This document shows, in pieces, positions 10,145-22,253 of a DNA stretch of 64,000 bases (the first letter of the stretch is position 1; every line of letters begins with the position of its first letter). The DNA is from Pelomyxa schiedti (Eukaryota; Evosea; Pelobiontida; Pelomyxidae): contig JAHLWZ010000815.1 in assembly GCA_020536535.1 (NCBI GenBank), forward strand, positions 1 to 64,000, given 5' to 3'. The position numbers were made by a program, and so were the translations under genes. Below the pieces are notes generated by a model. It made no database searches. It saw only the letters and a program-made list of their open reading frames with translations, and had not been told where the DNA came from.

Positions 10145-11803
10145 ATGAGTTTCCTCTTCAAGAAGAAGCCGGAGGCACCAAAGCCCGTCGGCGTGCTCAC
10201 GATCCTTGTCATCGAGGTGTGCACGTGTTATGAATTATGGGTCTTGTTTGTAGTATCAAATTCACGTATAACGCATGGTTTTGTACCACAGGGCAGAGAC
10301 ATAAAACCAAATACAATAGGTTTTCTTTATGTTTTTTTTAATTAATTTTCAATCATTAAACATCAAGCACACTAGGAGGAAGGGATCCTTATTGTGAAGT
10401 CAGACTGAGGACAAGTGGGCAATTTGCCCCTGTTTTTCTTACTACTGTATGCGCTAAAACTCTTACTCCAAAGTGGAACCAAGAAGTTATTTAGTACGCC
10501 GTTTTATTGCTTCTGTTATTACTTGCCGGTTTCTACCACTACTAACCACGATACAGTCAAATAATGAATCCTAAAACCGACTGTGCTGAGATACGCCTTT
10601 ACGACAAGAACAAATTTCAGGCCAGTGAATTACTTGGGGTCATTGATTTGCCTGTTACGCAGCAGGTAACTTGACACTTTCTGTTGTACATTACATGGTC
10701 TTATTCCACAAAAAAAAACAAAGCTAGGAAAACCTCATCAGGATGGATGGTACATACCAATCTGCTCCCATTGTTTGATGCATAAAACAAAAATAGGTGG
10801 GATTTAATGGACCCAGTCAGAAGGACTCAACCTGCCAAAGGGGCAATCCACCTTGTAGTTATGTACAGTGGAGACCAACAAATTGAGCCACGTAATGATT
10901 TTTTGCCTCTTTCCCGCCTCTCATTCCATTTAAGCATTACCACCTGGTTGGATAACTAAAACTGATCAACACAAACGTGTCTTCTATGTAAACACTCAAA
11001 CAAATGCTACAACTTGGATTCCTCCTGCTGCAGGTGACTCTTCTTAGCGATGTTCTTGATTTATGTCTTTTTAATACCCGTTTAGAACCCCTTGCTACCC
11101 CGTTAGCACAGTCAACAATGCGCCAGTCGGGGCCAGTTCAATCAGGTCCTGCTACGACCAGCCTAGCCACATCAACTACTGTTGTGACAACAACAACAAC
11201 GACACCAACAGCAACGCCTATGATGCCTGAATATCAGTACTCTGTTGTGCCAGCTAGTGCTCCACCAATGGAATATGATCAACCAAATCCACCTCCTCCT
11301 GAAAATCAGATGCAACCTGGATTGTATCCCCAATTTGCGGAAGGTAAGCCCATTGCTTCACCTCGTAATCCTTTTAATCTCTGAACCAGGATACCCACCA
11401 GGCTATCCTCCCGGCTTTCTTCCTCCCGGTTATCCTCCACAAATGATACCGCAGCCACAACAAACAACCAGGCCTACTGCAGCTCCCCCACCCCAAATGG
11501 TACAAGTTCCAATGGGTTCCCAAATGCCGCCACAGCCACAGCAGCAACCACAACCGATTGGTACGTATGACATGAGAGGATTCCTTGAGAGTAATGGATT
11601 ATCTCACTTAGTTGTATGTATCTCTCACTTTTGGAAGAATTCTCATCTTCCAATAGGCACTGTTCGAGAAAGAACGAATTGACATGGAAGTTCTTGTTGC
11701 AATGAGCGCGGATGAACTCAGGCAACTGGGAGTGGAATCATTTGGGGACAGGAAAAAAATCGAGCTTGCTCTCTCCCGCCTGAAGTCTTCGTCTTCATTC
11801 TGA
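10145..11803 (+). CDS. C2-WW-proline-rich-SAM adaptor protein
   Basis: The start is ATG 10145 (MSFLFKKKPEAP). Exon 1 ends near 10218. The next exons give a C2 domain (RDPYCEVRL; LTPKWNQEVI; DKNKFQASELLGVIDLP; W at the strand before GAIHLVVMY). An exon at about 10936-11031 encodes a WW domain (LPPGWITKTDQHKRVFYVN, then TTWIPP). A Thr- and Pro-rich linker with PPGYPPG repeats follows, and then a SAM domain split by an intron (FLESNGLSHL; LVAMSADELRQLGVESFGDR), ending TGA 11803. C2 binds membrane lipid or Ca2+, WW binds proline motifs, SAM oligomerises. This suggests a membrane-recruited scaffold. The junction around 10668-10797 is unclear and may use a GC donor. Confidence 0.8.
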
Positions 11804-12029
11804 TGAGAACCCTTGTGTTGAGGCTTTCTTTGTATTTGTGGGGAAAAAAAAAAAACAAAAATTACACAAAGACCTAAACACACTTAACACCGCCGATCCT
11901 GGCTTTGTACACAGACTTGTATCAATTATAAAAATGTGGCGCAACCTCACCACATAGTGTGTACTGTGGAACGAAGAGGGAAAAACAAGAGTAAGAAAGA
12001 ACAAACACCTTTCTTGTTCATTCTCTTTC

Positions 12030-12711
12030 TTACAGCTTGATTGCGAACTTGCGTGTGGGGTAGGCGGAGAGCTTCTTCTTCTCCTTGAGTGTCTTTTTGG
12101 CAAGTTGCTTTGGTGTGAGCTCGCGGCGCTTGGCTCGGGTCAATTTGGGCCTAAGGTCCAGAGGCTTGTACTTGTGTGTGCTGTAGTACTTCCTCAAGTG
12201 TGCCTTTTGTGTTTGGTTGATGACTGTCAGAACACGGGCAATAGACTTGCGGACAGTCTTTCTGTAAAAGGTTATGTGAGAATGTTGCTCGGTAGTAAAA
12301 AGGATGTATTTGGCGGGTGTTAGAGGCTGCAACAGTTACAGCGGTTTTTTGTGGTTAGTGTGAAGTGTGCGTTTTCTACACACATTTTAGCGAGCTTTGA
12401 GGGAGCACCACCAGTAACTTGGGCTACCCTGAGTTGACCCAACTCTGTCTTAAGCTCTTCAAGCTGCTTAAGCAAGTCGGTCTTCGACTTTTTTCTCAGT
12501 TCGTATGCCTTGACCTTGACTGCAGTAGGAGGCGAATTAATAAAGACAACAAAAAAGCGACACGAAACAAAAAAAAAAAACAACGCAAAGAACGCGAAAC
12601 GTTGTGTAACAACACCTCGCACATAACACCCACCAAGCCAACAAAAAAAACAAGAACAACGACAACAAAAAAATCGTGAGAATGGAGTGGCATGGTGGAT
12701 GCCGTACCCAT
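12030..12711 (-). CDS. RPL35: 60S ribosomal protein L35 (uL29)
   Basis: Three exons: 12708-12711 (ATG G only), 12384-12519 and 12030-12261. Together they make 123 residues, the usual eukaryotic length. The protein begins [18 protein letters not shown], with [19 protein letters not shown] in the middle and [18 protein letters not shown] near the second junction, ending ARKFAIKL-like (TRKFAIKL). It sits at the polypeptide exit of the large subunit. The 4-nt first exon is typical of this family, whose first intron often follows the start codon. It is convergent with the SAM gene, about 230 bp away. Confidence 0.97.
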
Positions 12712-12960
12712 TTCGAACTGTGCGAGACTACACAAAGGGACTTGGTTGACCCTGGGGCTGCTGTAGGGGAAAACAAAAAAAAATCTTTTTGATCTCGGCG
12801 TCCCAAAGACGAAAATTAATTGCTTCTCATACCAATTGCACATGACAGTTACGTCAGTGCTATCGTTCTATTCTATCGTTAGAACCCGGTGATTTAGCAT
12901 AAAACAACTTCAAGGTTTGTGGTAAAGGGGAAAAAAAGTGGAGCTAGTTGAGACAGAATT

Positions 12961-15782
12961 CTATTTACACAGGAAGTTTAACCCACAGGAGGTCCACAGG
13001 TCACGTACCTCTGCCGTGTTGTCTCCCTCGCTTACAAGGAAGTTTGACATGCTCAAGTGTGCCTCATTCCACATTTCCACAAGAACATCTTGGCCCTGTG
13101 ATTAAGTGAGTTATTGAGATAGACTGCGCGGTAACTGACCTTCTCCCTGAGAATAGCACACAGTGCTACAGAGGCAATAAAGCCTGGATGAAGCGATTTT
13201 GTTGGTGTTGAGAGCAACTGTGAACACTGAAGGGAGACTTCCACAATGAAGAGAAAAGGGATGCATTGCTGCGAAGCAAGCCAGCCAACAATACTTAGCA
13301 CTTTGCGCCATGCATTTGGGTTGTCTAGTTCCAAATCCGGAAGATTTTTTACGGTTTCCTGTAGCCTGTTTGGAGTTGTGAACATTTTTTTCCCCCTGGT
13401 CTTGGTGTTGTTTACGCTGTGTTAAAGTGCTCAGTACAAAGAATATTAGCTCTATAAAGGGAATCTAACAGCCGGCATATTGTGGCTTGGTCCTTTTCCT
13501 TTCTCTGCAATATAAATACAACACTTTGAGAGATAATCTTTTACAAGACAAAATTGTTAACTCCATCAATTTGGGAAACAAAAAGATAAAATTACCTGTG
13601 ATTGGGATTCCGTGCCTAATTCTTTTACACACTCTATGGCATTGTCCAGATCCAAGGAAACGAGATATTCTTGGAGGAGCATGTCAATGCGGTCTAAGAT
13701 ATCTACTGATTGTTTTTCTGTGGAATTCGTAGCATTTGGAACACTGCTAGAACTTGCAGTGAGAGCCAATACAGAGGGCGGGTGCTGCTCTTGATGCTCT
13801 TGAACTTGTTGTACAACTGGTGAATCGAGGGCGACGTCTGAGTCACCGTGGTATTCCTCTATATGCAATAGTTGGTAATGGGATCATAACCCCAATGGGA
13901 ATACCATCGCCGTCCAGTTCAAGAAGTGAAGGCATGGCTGACTCGGGTACAGTACCCACTGAAAGAGGGGAGATTGTGGGAAATGGTGCATGCACAAAAT
14001 CTGGGTTTCCAGGTGGAGACACTGATGTTGGAGCCCAATCACCACACGAAGATACCCGCCGATGTGAGCGAACGTAGGGTGCAGAGTTGGTAGAAGCCCA
14101 GCCTGATTTCAGGTTTTAGGTAAGAACAAAGACGTTGAGGAACAAACTTGGAACAGGTGGTGCGGTTGGAGCTGTCGTAGTAACAATAGAGCGTCTTTCT
14201 ACATATAGATAAGGAAGGGGAAAAAAGGAGTATTGAACAACTGTTTGGTGAAGGAGAAGCCCGTGAAGGGAAACGGTTTCTCAGTTGAGTTAGTTTTTCC
14301 TCATCTTCAGCCTTCAGAGATGCGATTATTCAACTAGAGTTTTCCACAAGATATTACACACAGATTTATTCCGAACTCCAGGTTTTAAACTTTCTATTGA
14401 TCTGGGTTTCCATGAATTGGCTCGTAGATCAGATAGATCCTAGAAAAAGGTAAACACAAAACCCAACAACTCGAAAGAAGGCACAAGCATCATGAACTTT
14501 ATTCGAGGAGTTAAGGATTCATCAGTCTGAAGTCTTTTTATTTGACTGAAGATATCCTGAATCATCTTTAGGAACTACAAAAAAGCTAGAGTTTTTTGAT
14601 ACATCCAGTAAAGGGTGTCCGTCAGGTGACTCTAGTTGACCACTAGCAGTAACAATGAGTTTGTGAAGTAGTTCAAGTTCAAACTAGAAAATTAAGTTAT
14701 TTCAAGATGTGAAACTTCGTGCATACTTCGGGATTTTCAGATTTGGGAAAGAAATCCAGGAATTTCTTAGCACAACCAAGAACGATAAACTTGGGTAAAA
14801 GGTCAACTTTGAAAAGCTCTCCAATAAAAAGAGCAGCTGTGCAGAAGATGAGATTTGCAGTTCCGAACCACTGAACATACTTCCAAGTACTCGTTTCTTC
14901 TTCCTATCGGCATATTCTTCATCATCTCTTGAATCAGGGCGAACAAAAATCTCCGTGTTGCATCGATTTAACAGTAATCTTCTAAAAGTCTTTGTAATTC
15001 CCAAGGTTAGGCGGAAATTCTATCAAATAAATCAACCTGTCTGGTTCCATTCTCGATGAAGGAGGGGTATATAAGGGCCAACTCGCGAGCCAATATGGCG
15101 TACATTGGTGTGAATTTCACTTCATTGACAGCTTTATTGAAAATCATTAAAACTGCACCATCAAGGATCTGATGTAATAGGGTTAATCAGCTTCCATACA
15201 AAGTTACATGGAAAAACAACCTCATAGGAAGGGACATTAATTGCCATGATTTCCACTAGAAGAATGTCGAAATTCTCCAGAGTGAGCTTATTTAAAATTC
15301 TACCAACATCAGTTGAAAATGGATGAAGTCATCTCCATACCCAGTAATCTTGTTTAAAGTTGTACGATTTGCTTGTGTGGAATTAGTAGGCTCAGTAGGA
15401 CGGGTCCAAATGTCCTGACGTGTCTGCAAGACCCATTTTAAATACAATAGACCGAAGAAAATGGAAAAGACCTGATCATTATGCCGGTTCCTTGCCCCAT
15501 CCCAACTTGAATGTTTCCAATCCCTTGAACGTTCATTTTCACGCTACTTGGTTCAGTTTACTTTAAGGGAAAGCTTTTTACCTGTTCGTAGATGCCCTGA
15601 TGATCACCAGAAAAAAAAAGTTTCTCGATTGTTACAGTCAGGCCTGCAGGTTTATTGGTGTAAGTCTGAAAAGGTGTTAGTTATCATCATAAGTAAGAAA
15701 GGAAATGACCCACAGGTTTGAAGGACATCAGAAAGTCTAAAGAGTAACTTCGTTTGTTTGAATCTTGACTCTCATCCACACC
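12961..15782 (-). CDS. Translation initiation factor eIF4G-like (eIF4E motif, MIF4G, MA3)
   Basis: In gene order: YSLDFLM near 15740, a perfect YxxxxL-phi eIF4E-binding motif followed by KPAGL as in animal eIF4G; an Arg-rich linker; a MIF4G domain (GILNKLTLENFDILLVEIM; FTPMYAILARELALIYPSF; LFIGELFKVDLLPKFIVLGC; then RIKFMM and DLSDLRANSWKPR across an intron); a Ser/Pro linker; and an MA3 domain (LLQEYLVSLDLDNAIECVKE; LPDLELDNPNAW). The stop is TAG at 12961. The protein would bridge cap-bound eIF4E to eIF4A and eIF3. The intron at 13396-13415 is only 20 nt. No ATG lies upstream of the eIF4E motif in this frame; the frame runs directly from the VIT-vWA gene (see findings). Confidence 0.9.
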
Positions 15783-18707
15783 CTAGAATGGTGAGAACAA
15801 CTTACACTGCATAAATAATCTAACTACATGCTCTTCCAGTGGGGCAGTCTGTGGTTGTGAGTAAGAGTAAGGAATAAGACTTCCATTCAACTTGAACACA
15901 GTGTGAGTAGAGGTTGTCAAGTGTGCAACCATGGTGTGGTTTTCTGTTAAAATTGGAGAATCCTTGAGATTGTCACCATCGGCAGACAGTACTGGGGTAA
16001 AACTGGTGCCCTGTTTGGCAGAATCTAACAATTTCATCATAGTGCTATACTGGCCTAAAAGTGTCCCTTCCTGAAATAAGTGTTTGAAAGATTAACAGAA
16101 GTCGTTAGGTAATACCAGGCAAGCAATTTGTACAGTAGAGGAATAAGTGTAAGGGCCACCAACCCCACTTGCCTTAACACTCACTCGTAATTCTGAGGGA
16201 ATTGGGTGCTTAAATTCTGTGAAGAGGTTTATTTGTTCTCCATCATATATGGGTTTATTGTATGGCCCTGTTGAAACAAAGTGGGTAAGAGGTGGGAAGG
16301 GTACAAAGGCCAAATACCTGACATGGGGGACAAATCAACAGTGGGGTCGTTGCATTCCCAACTCAATGTAACGTCAGACAAAACTACATGTGCTAGGCGT
16401 GAGAATTGTCTGCTCACACAGCCCTCGAGTTCAGTTCCAGAAATAACGTGCTCGAGGGCCCCACTCCCACAAGATGCAAGTTCAGAATACTGAGTTGTGT
16501 CAAAGGGGAAAATAAGAAAAAATAGCAAAGCAGTTTTACCGTTGGAAAATCACAGTCGTCACCAATAAAAAGAATAAGAAGTCTTGTGTGACTTCGTGAG
16601 GTTTGACGTAAGTTGCTAAAAGTCTGTGAAAGATCGGCGGTTCGCTTCCCGCCAGTGATGTAAACAATTTGCCTTATTCATCATTAAAATGACCTCAATT
16701 GATGAAGGGACGTTACCTCAAACCACGTCTCAGTTCTGGAAGAAGGTGAACGGACAGGGACTCTGAGGCTTGGGTAGGTGAAGAATGTAAGTACTGCAGG
16801 AACTGTGCAGCAATTTTGAGGGCATCTTCAGAAGATTGGGTCGGGCAATTAAAGCAGCTCACAATTGGGTGGTCTGGGGTACTACCTAATGAATACCTCT
16901 ATTTAAAATTCGACTATTACAGTCTTTGGATATATGAAGGCCATACAGAAAATATTGAATGGAGTTGAAGTAGAAATCATTCTCATAAGAGACAGAAATA
17001 AAAGGAGAGAGGACTGTGCAAGTGATAGAACTTCTTCAGTTTGGCCACAGTCAACTATAAAAAGAACTTCACCTTAATGAAATGTGAATTTCTATCAGGA
17101 GCCAAGTAAGAAGTGAATACCTTCAGGAATTTTCTGTCTGCAATTAAAGATTGGATGCAATTTAATTAGAACTGGCGCAACAGTTGACGTGGGTGAAGCA
17201 GTGAGTTTTGGAACTGGCATTGGTTGATAAAGTAGTCTTGTAGAAAGTGGCATGGCTGAATATACAAGAACAACCAAGTCAGTTGGACTTTCTTTGTAAC
17301 TTCATGTGTTTAAGTATACAGTGTAGAAAATGTGCTGTGCGAAGTGCTTGTTGTAGAAGAATGTTAAACTGTACCCTTCCTTTAGATCAAATGCTGCGCG
17401 GGTGAGCATTGGAGTTTCGTAAGTGACTGAAGTGATGTGATGGGTTGGCGATGTGACTTGAAGTATTTCTGATGACATGCCAATCAAGTACGACAAACTT
17501 GAGGACTGGAAAACATGTCTTATTGTTTTTTAGGATTGCTATAACAAAAGAAGAAACCTTGGCGGCAGTAAGTAATTTGGTAAGACCAAACGTGCAGCAT
17601 TTCCTTGAAGTGGTATGTCATGCAAAAACTCCAATTTGATAGAGATTCGCTTCCATTTGGATGTAACCTACAAGAAGAGATATATGCAAATCCTGAAAGT
17701 GAAGAAAGTGAAGATAATGCTACCTCCAAGTCAAATGCATAACAACCCTGGGGATAATCTTTCCTTATGGTTGGGCATGCCATTTCACTACTTGATGAAG
17801 TTGTATCACAAGGTTTTGGGACTGGTATAACTTTGGCAAAAATCTCAGCATGGTCATCCACAACGGCGCTGCCAGCCGTCACCCTTCCCATAATTCCGCG
17901 AGGAAACCTCGCTCTCACCTTTGTGAGTCTGTTTCTGTCCGTTCTTTTCCTCTTTTTCCTTGCCACACTTGACAGTCCGTGTGTAGGTGACCTTCGGAGC
18001 TTAGCTGCGCCAGAACCCCCAGGACAGTCTCCTCCACTCTCATTATCTGCATTCCCATCATTTTCGTCATCTCCATCATACTGATGGTCAGAAGATTCTC
18101 CCCCTTCCTCTGGTAGCTGCTGTGGTTGCTGCTGCTGCATTGGCTGTTCCAGGTTTTGCTTCTGCGCATGCAACTGCGCTATTTGCTGCAACTGCTGCTG
18201 CAGCTGCTGCAACTTGTCCCGCTCCTTCTCCTGCTGGTCCAGCGGCGTCGCCGCGGCCTCCCCGCCGCCGCTCGCCACCGCCTCGGGGATGCCGCCGCAC
18301 AGCCGGTGCGTCGGCGGCGGCGACGGCAGGCGGCGCCTGCGGCTGCCGCCCCCGCTTGCCCCCGCGCCCGCGCCCGCGCCCGGGCTCGAGCTCGAGCCGC
18401 CGCTCATCTGCAGCACCCTGTTGTTTGTCGCCTGCTGCTGCCCGGCGTTGACAAAGTGCCACCACACCGTCGTCTTGGCCGCGCACTGCTCCACGACGCC
18501 GTCGACCACGACGCGGTCCAGGCGCGCGCGGCCGCCCGTGCACGCGCCGCACCGGCTCGACCGCGTGCGCGACCGCGACCTCGCGTCCGCCGCCGTCGCG
18601 GGCGCCTGCTGCTGCCCCACCACGTCGTCCCCGCACTCGTCGCTGTTGCTCTCGTTGTCGTTGTTGCTGCTCCCGCCGCTCGTGTCCTCCTCATCAAACA
18701 CCCACAT
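15783..18707 (-). CDS. VIT / von Willebrand A domain protein (VWA5-like)
   Basis: The start is ATG 18707 (MWVFDEEDTSGG). Exon 1 (17724-18707, 328 codons) is low-complexity: acidic, Gly/Ala/Arg-rich, a Gln-rich coiled stretch, then a basic KKRKR block. Exon 2 (17558-17667) and exon 3 (from 17497) give the VIT-type segment: LEFLHDIPLQGNAARLVLPN, then LSYLIGMSSEILQVTSPTHH. The vWA core follows (EVLFIVDCGQTEEVL, TPFNIFCMAF, LLILFIGDDCDF, ELASCGSGALEHVI, QFSRLAHVVLSDVTLSWEC). The MIDAS DxSxS is replaced by DCGQT, so metal binding is doubtful. The final exon ends ...HVVRLFMQCKLFSPF then TAG 15783-15785, or splices onward by a 45-nt in-frame intron (15783-15827) into eIF4G. Confidence 0.75.
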
Positions 18708-18981
18708 CTTGGCGGTCTCCTCCACCCTTCCTTCTTTCGTGTTTTGTTTCGTTATCCAAGGGTTAAAAGAAACAACACCGAAGATCGACGCCTACGAAAA
18801 GGAGGAAAACACGAAAATAAAAAAAAAAAACAAAGTTTAAAAACATTGTTGATTTGTGTGAAGGCACACAGCAGCGTGTATGTGTTGTGGTGAGGTGAGG
18901 TGGGGGCGAATTTGTGTGGCTGTTTGAGTGTTGGTGGTGGATTTTAACTTATTACGAGGAGAGTGCGGCTGGGGGTGGGAT

Positions 18982-20608
18982 TTAGGTTCCTTTGCGTGAG
19001 CGCTTCGATGTTGTGGGTGCTGGCTCTTCATCGCTGCTACTACTGCTGCTGCTGCTGCTGCTTCCGGAGCTGCTCTCACTCTTTCCGCGCCTACGGGTTT
19101 TGCTGGATGTGCTCTTTGTCGTGGTTGTGCTGGACTTTGGCTTGGATGAGCTACCAGATTTGGGCTTGGTCTTGCTCTTGCTCTTGGTCTTGGTTTCTTC
19201 TTCACTGGAGTCGGAGTCACTTTTCTTGGCAGATTTTCCTTTAGGGGCTGGTTCTTCAGGCTTTGTGGTCTTGTCTGGCTTTGCTGTTTCAGGCTTCTCT
19301 GGCTTGGATTTCCCTGGCTTTTCAGGTTTTTCTGGCTCAGCCGGCTTGCCGGACTTGGCAGGTTTGGGTGCCTCAGGAGGCCCCTCGGGTTCCTCTGCCG
19401 GTACAGTTGATGATTTACTGGGGGACCCGGGTTCCGCTTCAGAAGGTTTATCGGCTGCTTCTTCGTTTTCGGGTTTGGTGCCCTCTTCCTCACTTCCGGA
19501 TTCGGGCTTCTTTGCCTTGGCCTTGGTTTTCCTCTTTGTACCCGGGGAAGTTTTTCTCCTCTTTCTTTTTGTCCTTTCTGACGCCAGACCATCAGTTTCG
19601 CCATTCAGGAACCCAATGATGCGTTGTATTACAACTTTCTTCACACCAATTTGCTTGAGTTTATGTTCCTTGCACCACTTGACCAGGTCCTCTGTGGAAT
19701 GCATAAGATAAAAACATAAAAATTACAACAGTACCGATGTTGTAATACTGATGAAGGTCGGCAGCTGAGACACCCTTTTCAATATCGGGTTTGTGCTTGC
19801 TTACCTTGGGAACCTTGGATACCTTCTTAGCGACTTTGGAAATCTAATACCATTTAGACCAAAATCTTGAGCAATCAATGGGAATACATGGCCAGTAGTG
19901 ATTGCTTCCAGAAGTTGTTGCTTGTGGTGTGCCTTGGAAACGGTGTGACCCAAAGCCTTTGCCACGTCATAAAGAAGAACTGGATCCAACTTGTAGTTCC
20001 GTAAGTCTCACGTTACATGGTCAGAAATAACATACCCAATGGAAGAAGTTTTCAATTCCAGTTTCCACGATTTTATCCATGATTGCTGAACGAAGCTCAT
20101 CCTCATCCCTTCATTGTAGTTTGGCAAATAGCTACCCATTGCAGAGTACAAACTTTTCATCACTTAGTTCAGGAGCAATCGTTTCCAGAGTGGCTTTTCC
20201 ACAAGTTTGAAGGAATTTCTTTTGAAGATAAATAAACGAGCGAATAGGACGGAAAAGAAACCTCGAGACCGTCGCGTTCTACAAGACCTTGCACGGTTTT
20301 AACATAGGCAGCTTTAGACGTGTATTTGGGTTCATCAGCAGAGAGAATAGTTTTCAACTCGCTTTTATGAAGTGATTCAAAAAACCGAGACACTCCGGTG
20401 TGTATCATGTGTGCTTCCTGGGAGGGCATTAAAATAGGGGGGGGGGGGGGGGGGGGGGGGGGGGAAAGAGATCTACGAGTGCTTCATTTTGAGCAGCCCT
20501 CCTCACTTCTTTCCTATCACTCCTTACGTATTCAATGTTGTGTGCGCTCAACAGGCGATCTTTGATACTGCCGGAAAGTTTGGTCTTCAACTCCTCGAGT
20601 TTCTGCAT
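18982..20608 (-). CDS. SAP-domain, Lys/Pro/Ser-rich nuclear protein, hypothetical
   Basis: The start is ATG 20608 (MQKLEELKTKLSGSIKD). Exon 1 is 20528-20608, exon 2 starts at 20417, and several more exons follow. The N-terminal third is helical (SRFFESLHKSELKTILSADE; KLDPVLLYDVAKALGHTVSK). A SAP-like DNA-binding helix pair follows: EDLVKWCKEHKLKQIGVKK, with VVIQRIIGFLNG. The last 200 residues are KP, EP and S repeats ending in a serine run, acidic residues and SKRSRKGT. The layout suggests a chromatin-bound protein; DEK is a loose analogy only. I do not recognise the N-terminal part. The stop is TAA 18982. Confidence 0.7.
20437..20464. repeat. 28-bp poly-G run
   Basis: An uninterrupted G run, inside the first intron of the SAP gene (poly-C on the coding strand). 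Such runs are prone to sequencing-length errors. Confidence 0.95.
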
Positions 20609-20847
20609 GGCGTGTGGCGGGGTGGATTTTTTTTATTTTTGTGAATGTGTTGCGTGTGGGTGGTTTGTTTTTTTGTTCTGTTTGTTTGTTTTGCTTTCTT
20701 TTGTTTGCTTCCCCTTCTTTGACCTTCCCCGAACGGATCAAAACAAAAGCGCTTTTTTGGAGGTGAAGGTTGCGCACTCGCGAAATGCCAGTTGCCGGAG
20801 ATCCAACTATGTTGGCCTTGACCCACAATTCTCCCACTCCCTGGCCT

Positions 20848-20864
20848 GTGGTATCAACGCAGAG
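20848..20864. other. 17-nt match to the SMART cDNA adapter
   Basis: GTGGTATCAACGCAGAG matches the core of the common template-switch (SMART) oligonucleotide as I know it. It lies in noncoding DNA between the SAP gene and the broken paralogue. It may be chance or leftover adapter in the assembly. Confidence 0.4.
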
Positions 20865-21177
20865 CTGCCATTTTTGGTTGATCGGTGTCAGATTTGTGAC
20901 GCAACAGAAACAGTGACACTACTGCCCTGCGAGGTTTGCCACACAAACTCCTATTAAATCTCCAACGGTGGGGCAGGTGAGATCTGGTGCTCTTTCGGGC
21001 CAAGATATGAGTAGCAACAACAGTCATCGTAAGAACGGTTGCGTGGGTGGATCTACACATCTTGCAGTATGTTGGTCTCTTTTGTGGTACATACTTCTTA
21101 GTCATGTACACAGGAGAGCGCCGGTGTTGTCGCACTTAAAGGTTCTTATGGATCCTCTACTTCAGTGCAACAACTGT

Positions 21178-22080
21178 TTCCTTCCGCTGATGATCTAAGC
21201 GTTCGGGACACGCAAGTACCATTTCAGTTCTCTCCGCCAACATCCTCGCTGTCATCTCTTCCGCCGCTACTACTGATTGACGAAAATGGCTCACTATCAA
21301 CAATAGCCAAACCGGTTTGGGCTTCCCTACCTCGTACTCGTATTTCCTATGGGGTGGATAGCCGTGTGCTGGACGCAGTTATTGCAAGCCCACCCCGGCA
21401 TGTATTTGCTTTGGCATTGGCTTCTCACCCACGATGTGGAATGAACTCACTTACACTGATATGGCGTTGGTGTGTGAGTAACGAACCTGTGAAGAAAATG
21501 GCAGTTGCGGAATTATTTGGACAAACCAACCCATACGTAATAACATTTGCTCTATCACCATCGTCACTTGAGATTTCTGAAGGCGTTGAGGTGCATGAAA
21601 TGGACACAAATACCAAAAAGTTTAATTATGCAACACAGAGAGGAGTCACACAGTCTCTTTTACTCTGCATGATATTGCCACTGGGAACCCCCTGAAAACC
21701 ATCACCGGCCTACCTCCACCTCATAGCTGAAATTGAAAGTGATGAGAGTTTGCTACCACTAGATGTTAATTTCAACAAAACTATTCTGGCTCTGTGACAT
21801 GCACTAACCTTCAATGGAGAGGTGGAACGCTGCGTTGGATGGAGAAACACAATGGTGAGGAAGTTTGAACTCTATGAAATATGCGGGCTCACAGGGAACG
21901 CAACCAAGCTGAAAACCATTCGACCCGACAATCTGCAGATGCCCCAAGTAGGCATACAAAATATGGTACCTGAGGAGAATTGACATCGCTTTTTTGTTGA
22001 AGGAAAACTTGCTTTTGAAGACTTCCAGGAATTTCCAAGTTACGCGCCGGGTTTGTAGTTTTTGGTGACAAGCGGGGCAC
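21178..22080 (+). pseudogene. Degenerate copy of the intronless family gene at 22254
   Basis: The frame from 21178 carries RDTQVPFQFSPPTSSLSSLP, FALALASHPRCGMNS and LIWRWCVSNEP, each matched in the intact gene downstream (RDTRVPFPISPPTSSLSSLP, LALASHPRCGMSS, LIWRWCVKLQP). It is lost by a frameshift near 21650 (family block VSLIAHDRDTG becomes readable only in another frame). The middle is deleted: the DNA jumps to blocks equivalent to RWMKKRNGE (about 21835) and ICGLTGKATKLETIQPD (about 21880). It then decays. Same strand and order as the intact copy, so it arose by tandem duplication. Confidence 0.8.
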
Positions 22081-22253
22081 TTCATGAATGAGTGACAGCA
22101 AATTAAAATAAAAAGAAGCACACGGTCACCAGATCTCATCTTCCTCGTCTCAAGACATGAGCCGTGAAGGCAGTCGTAGAGCTAAGCACCTTGTCGTATG
22201 TTGCTGCGTGCGTCTTTTTTGTAAGATCCTTACTTTGTAACCCCGATAAAAAG

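Noticed and set aside
18088-18893. Long Ala/Arg/Pro-rich open frames on both strands opposite VIT-vWA exon 1
   Set aside because: The DNA is GC-rich and repetitive, so all frames stay open; only the minus frame from ATG 18707 continues by splicing into conserved VIT-vWA sequence.
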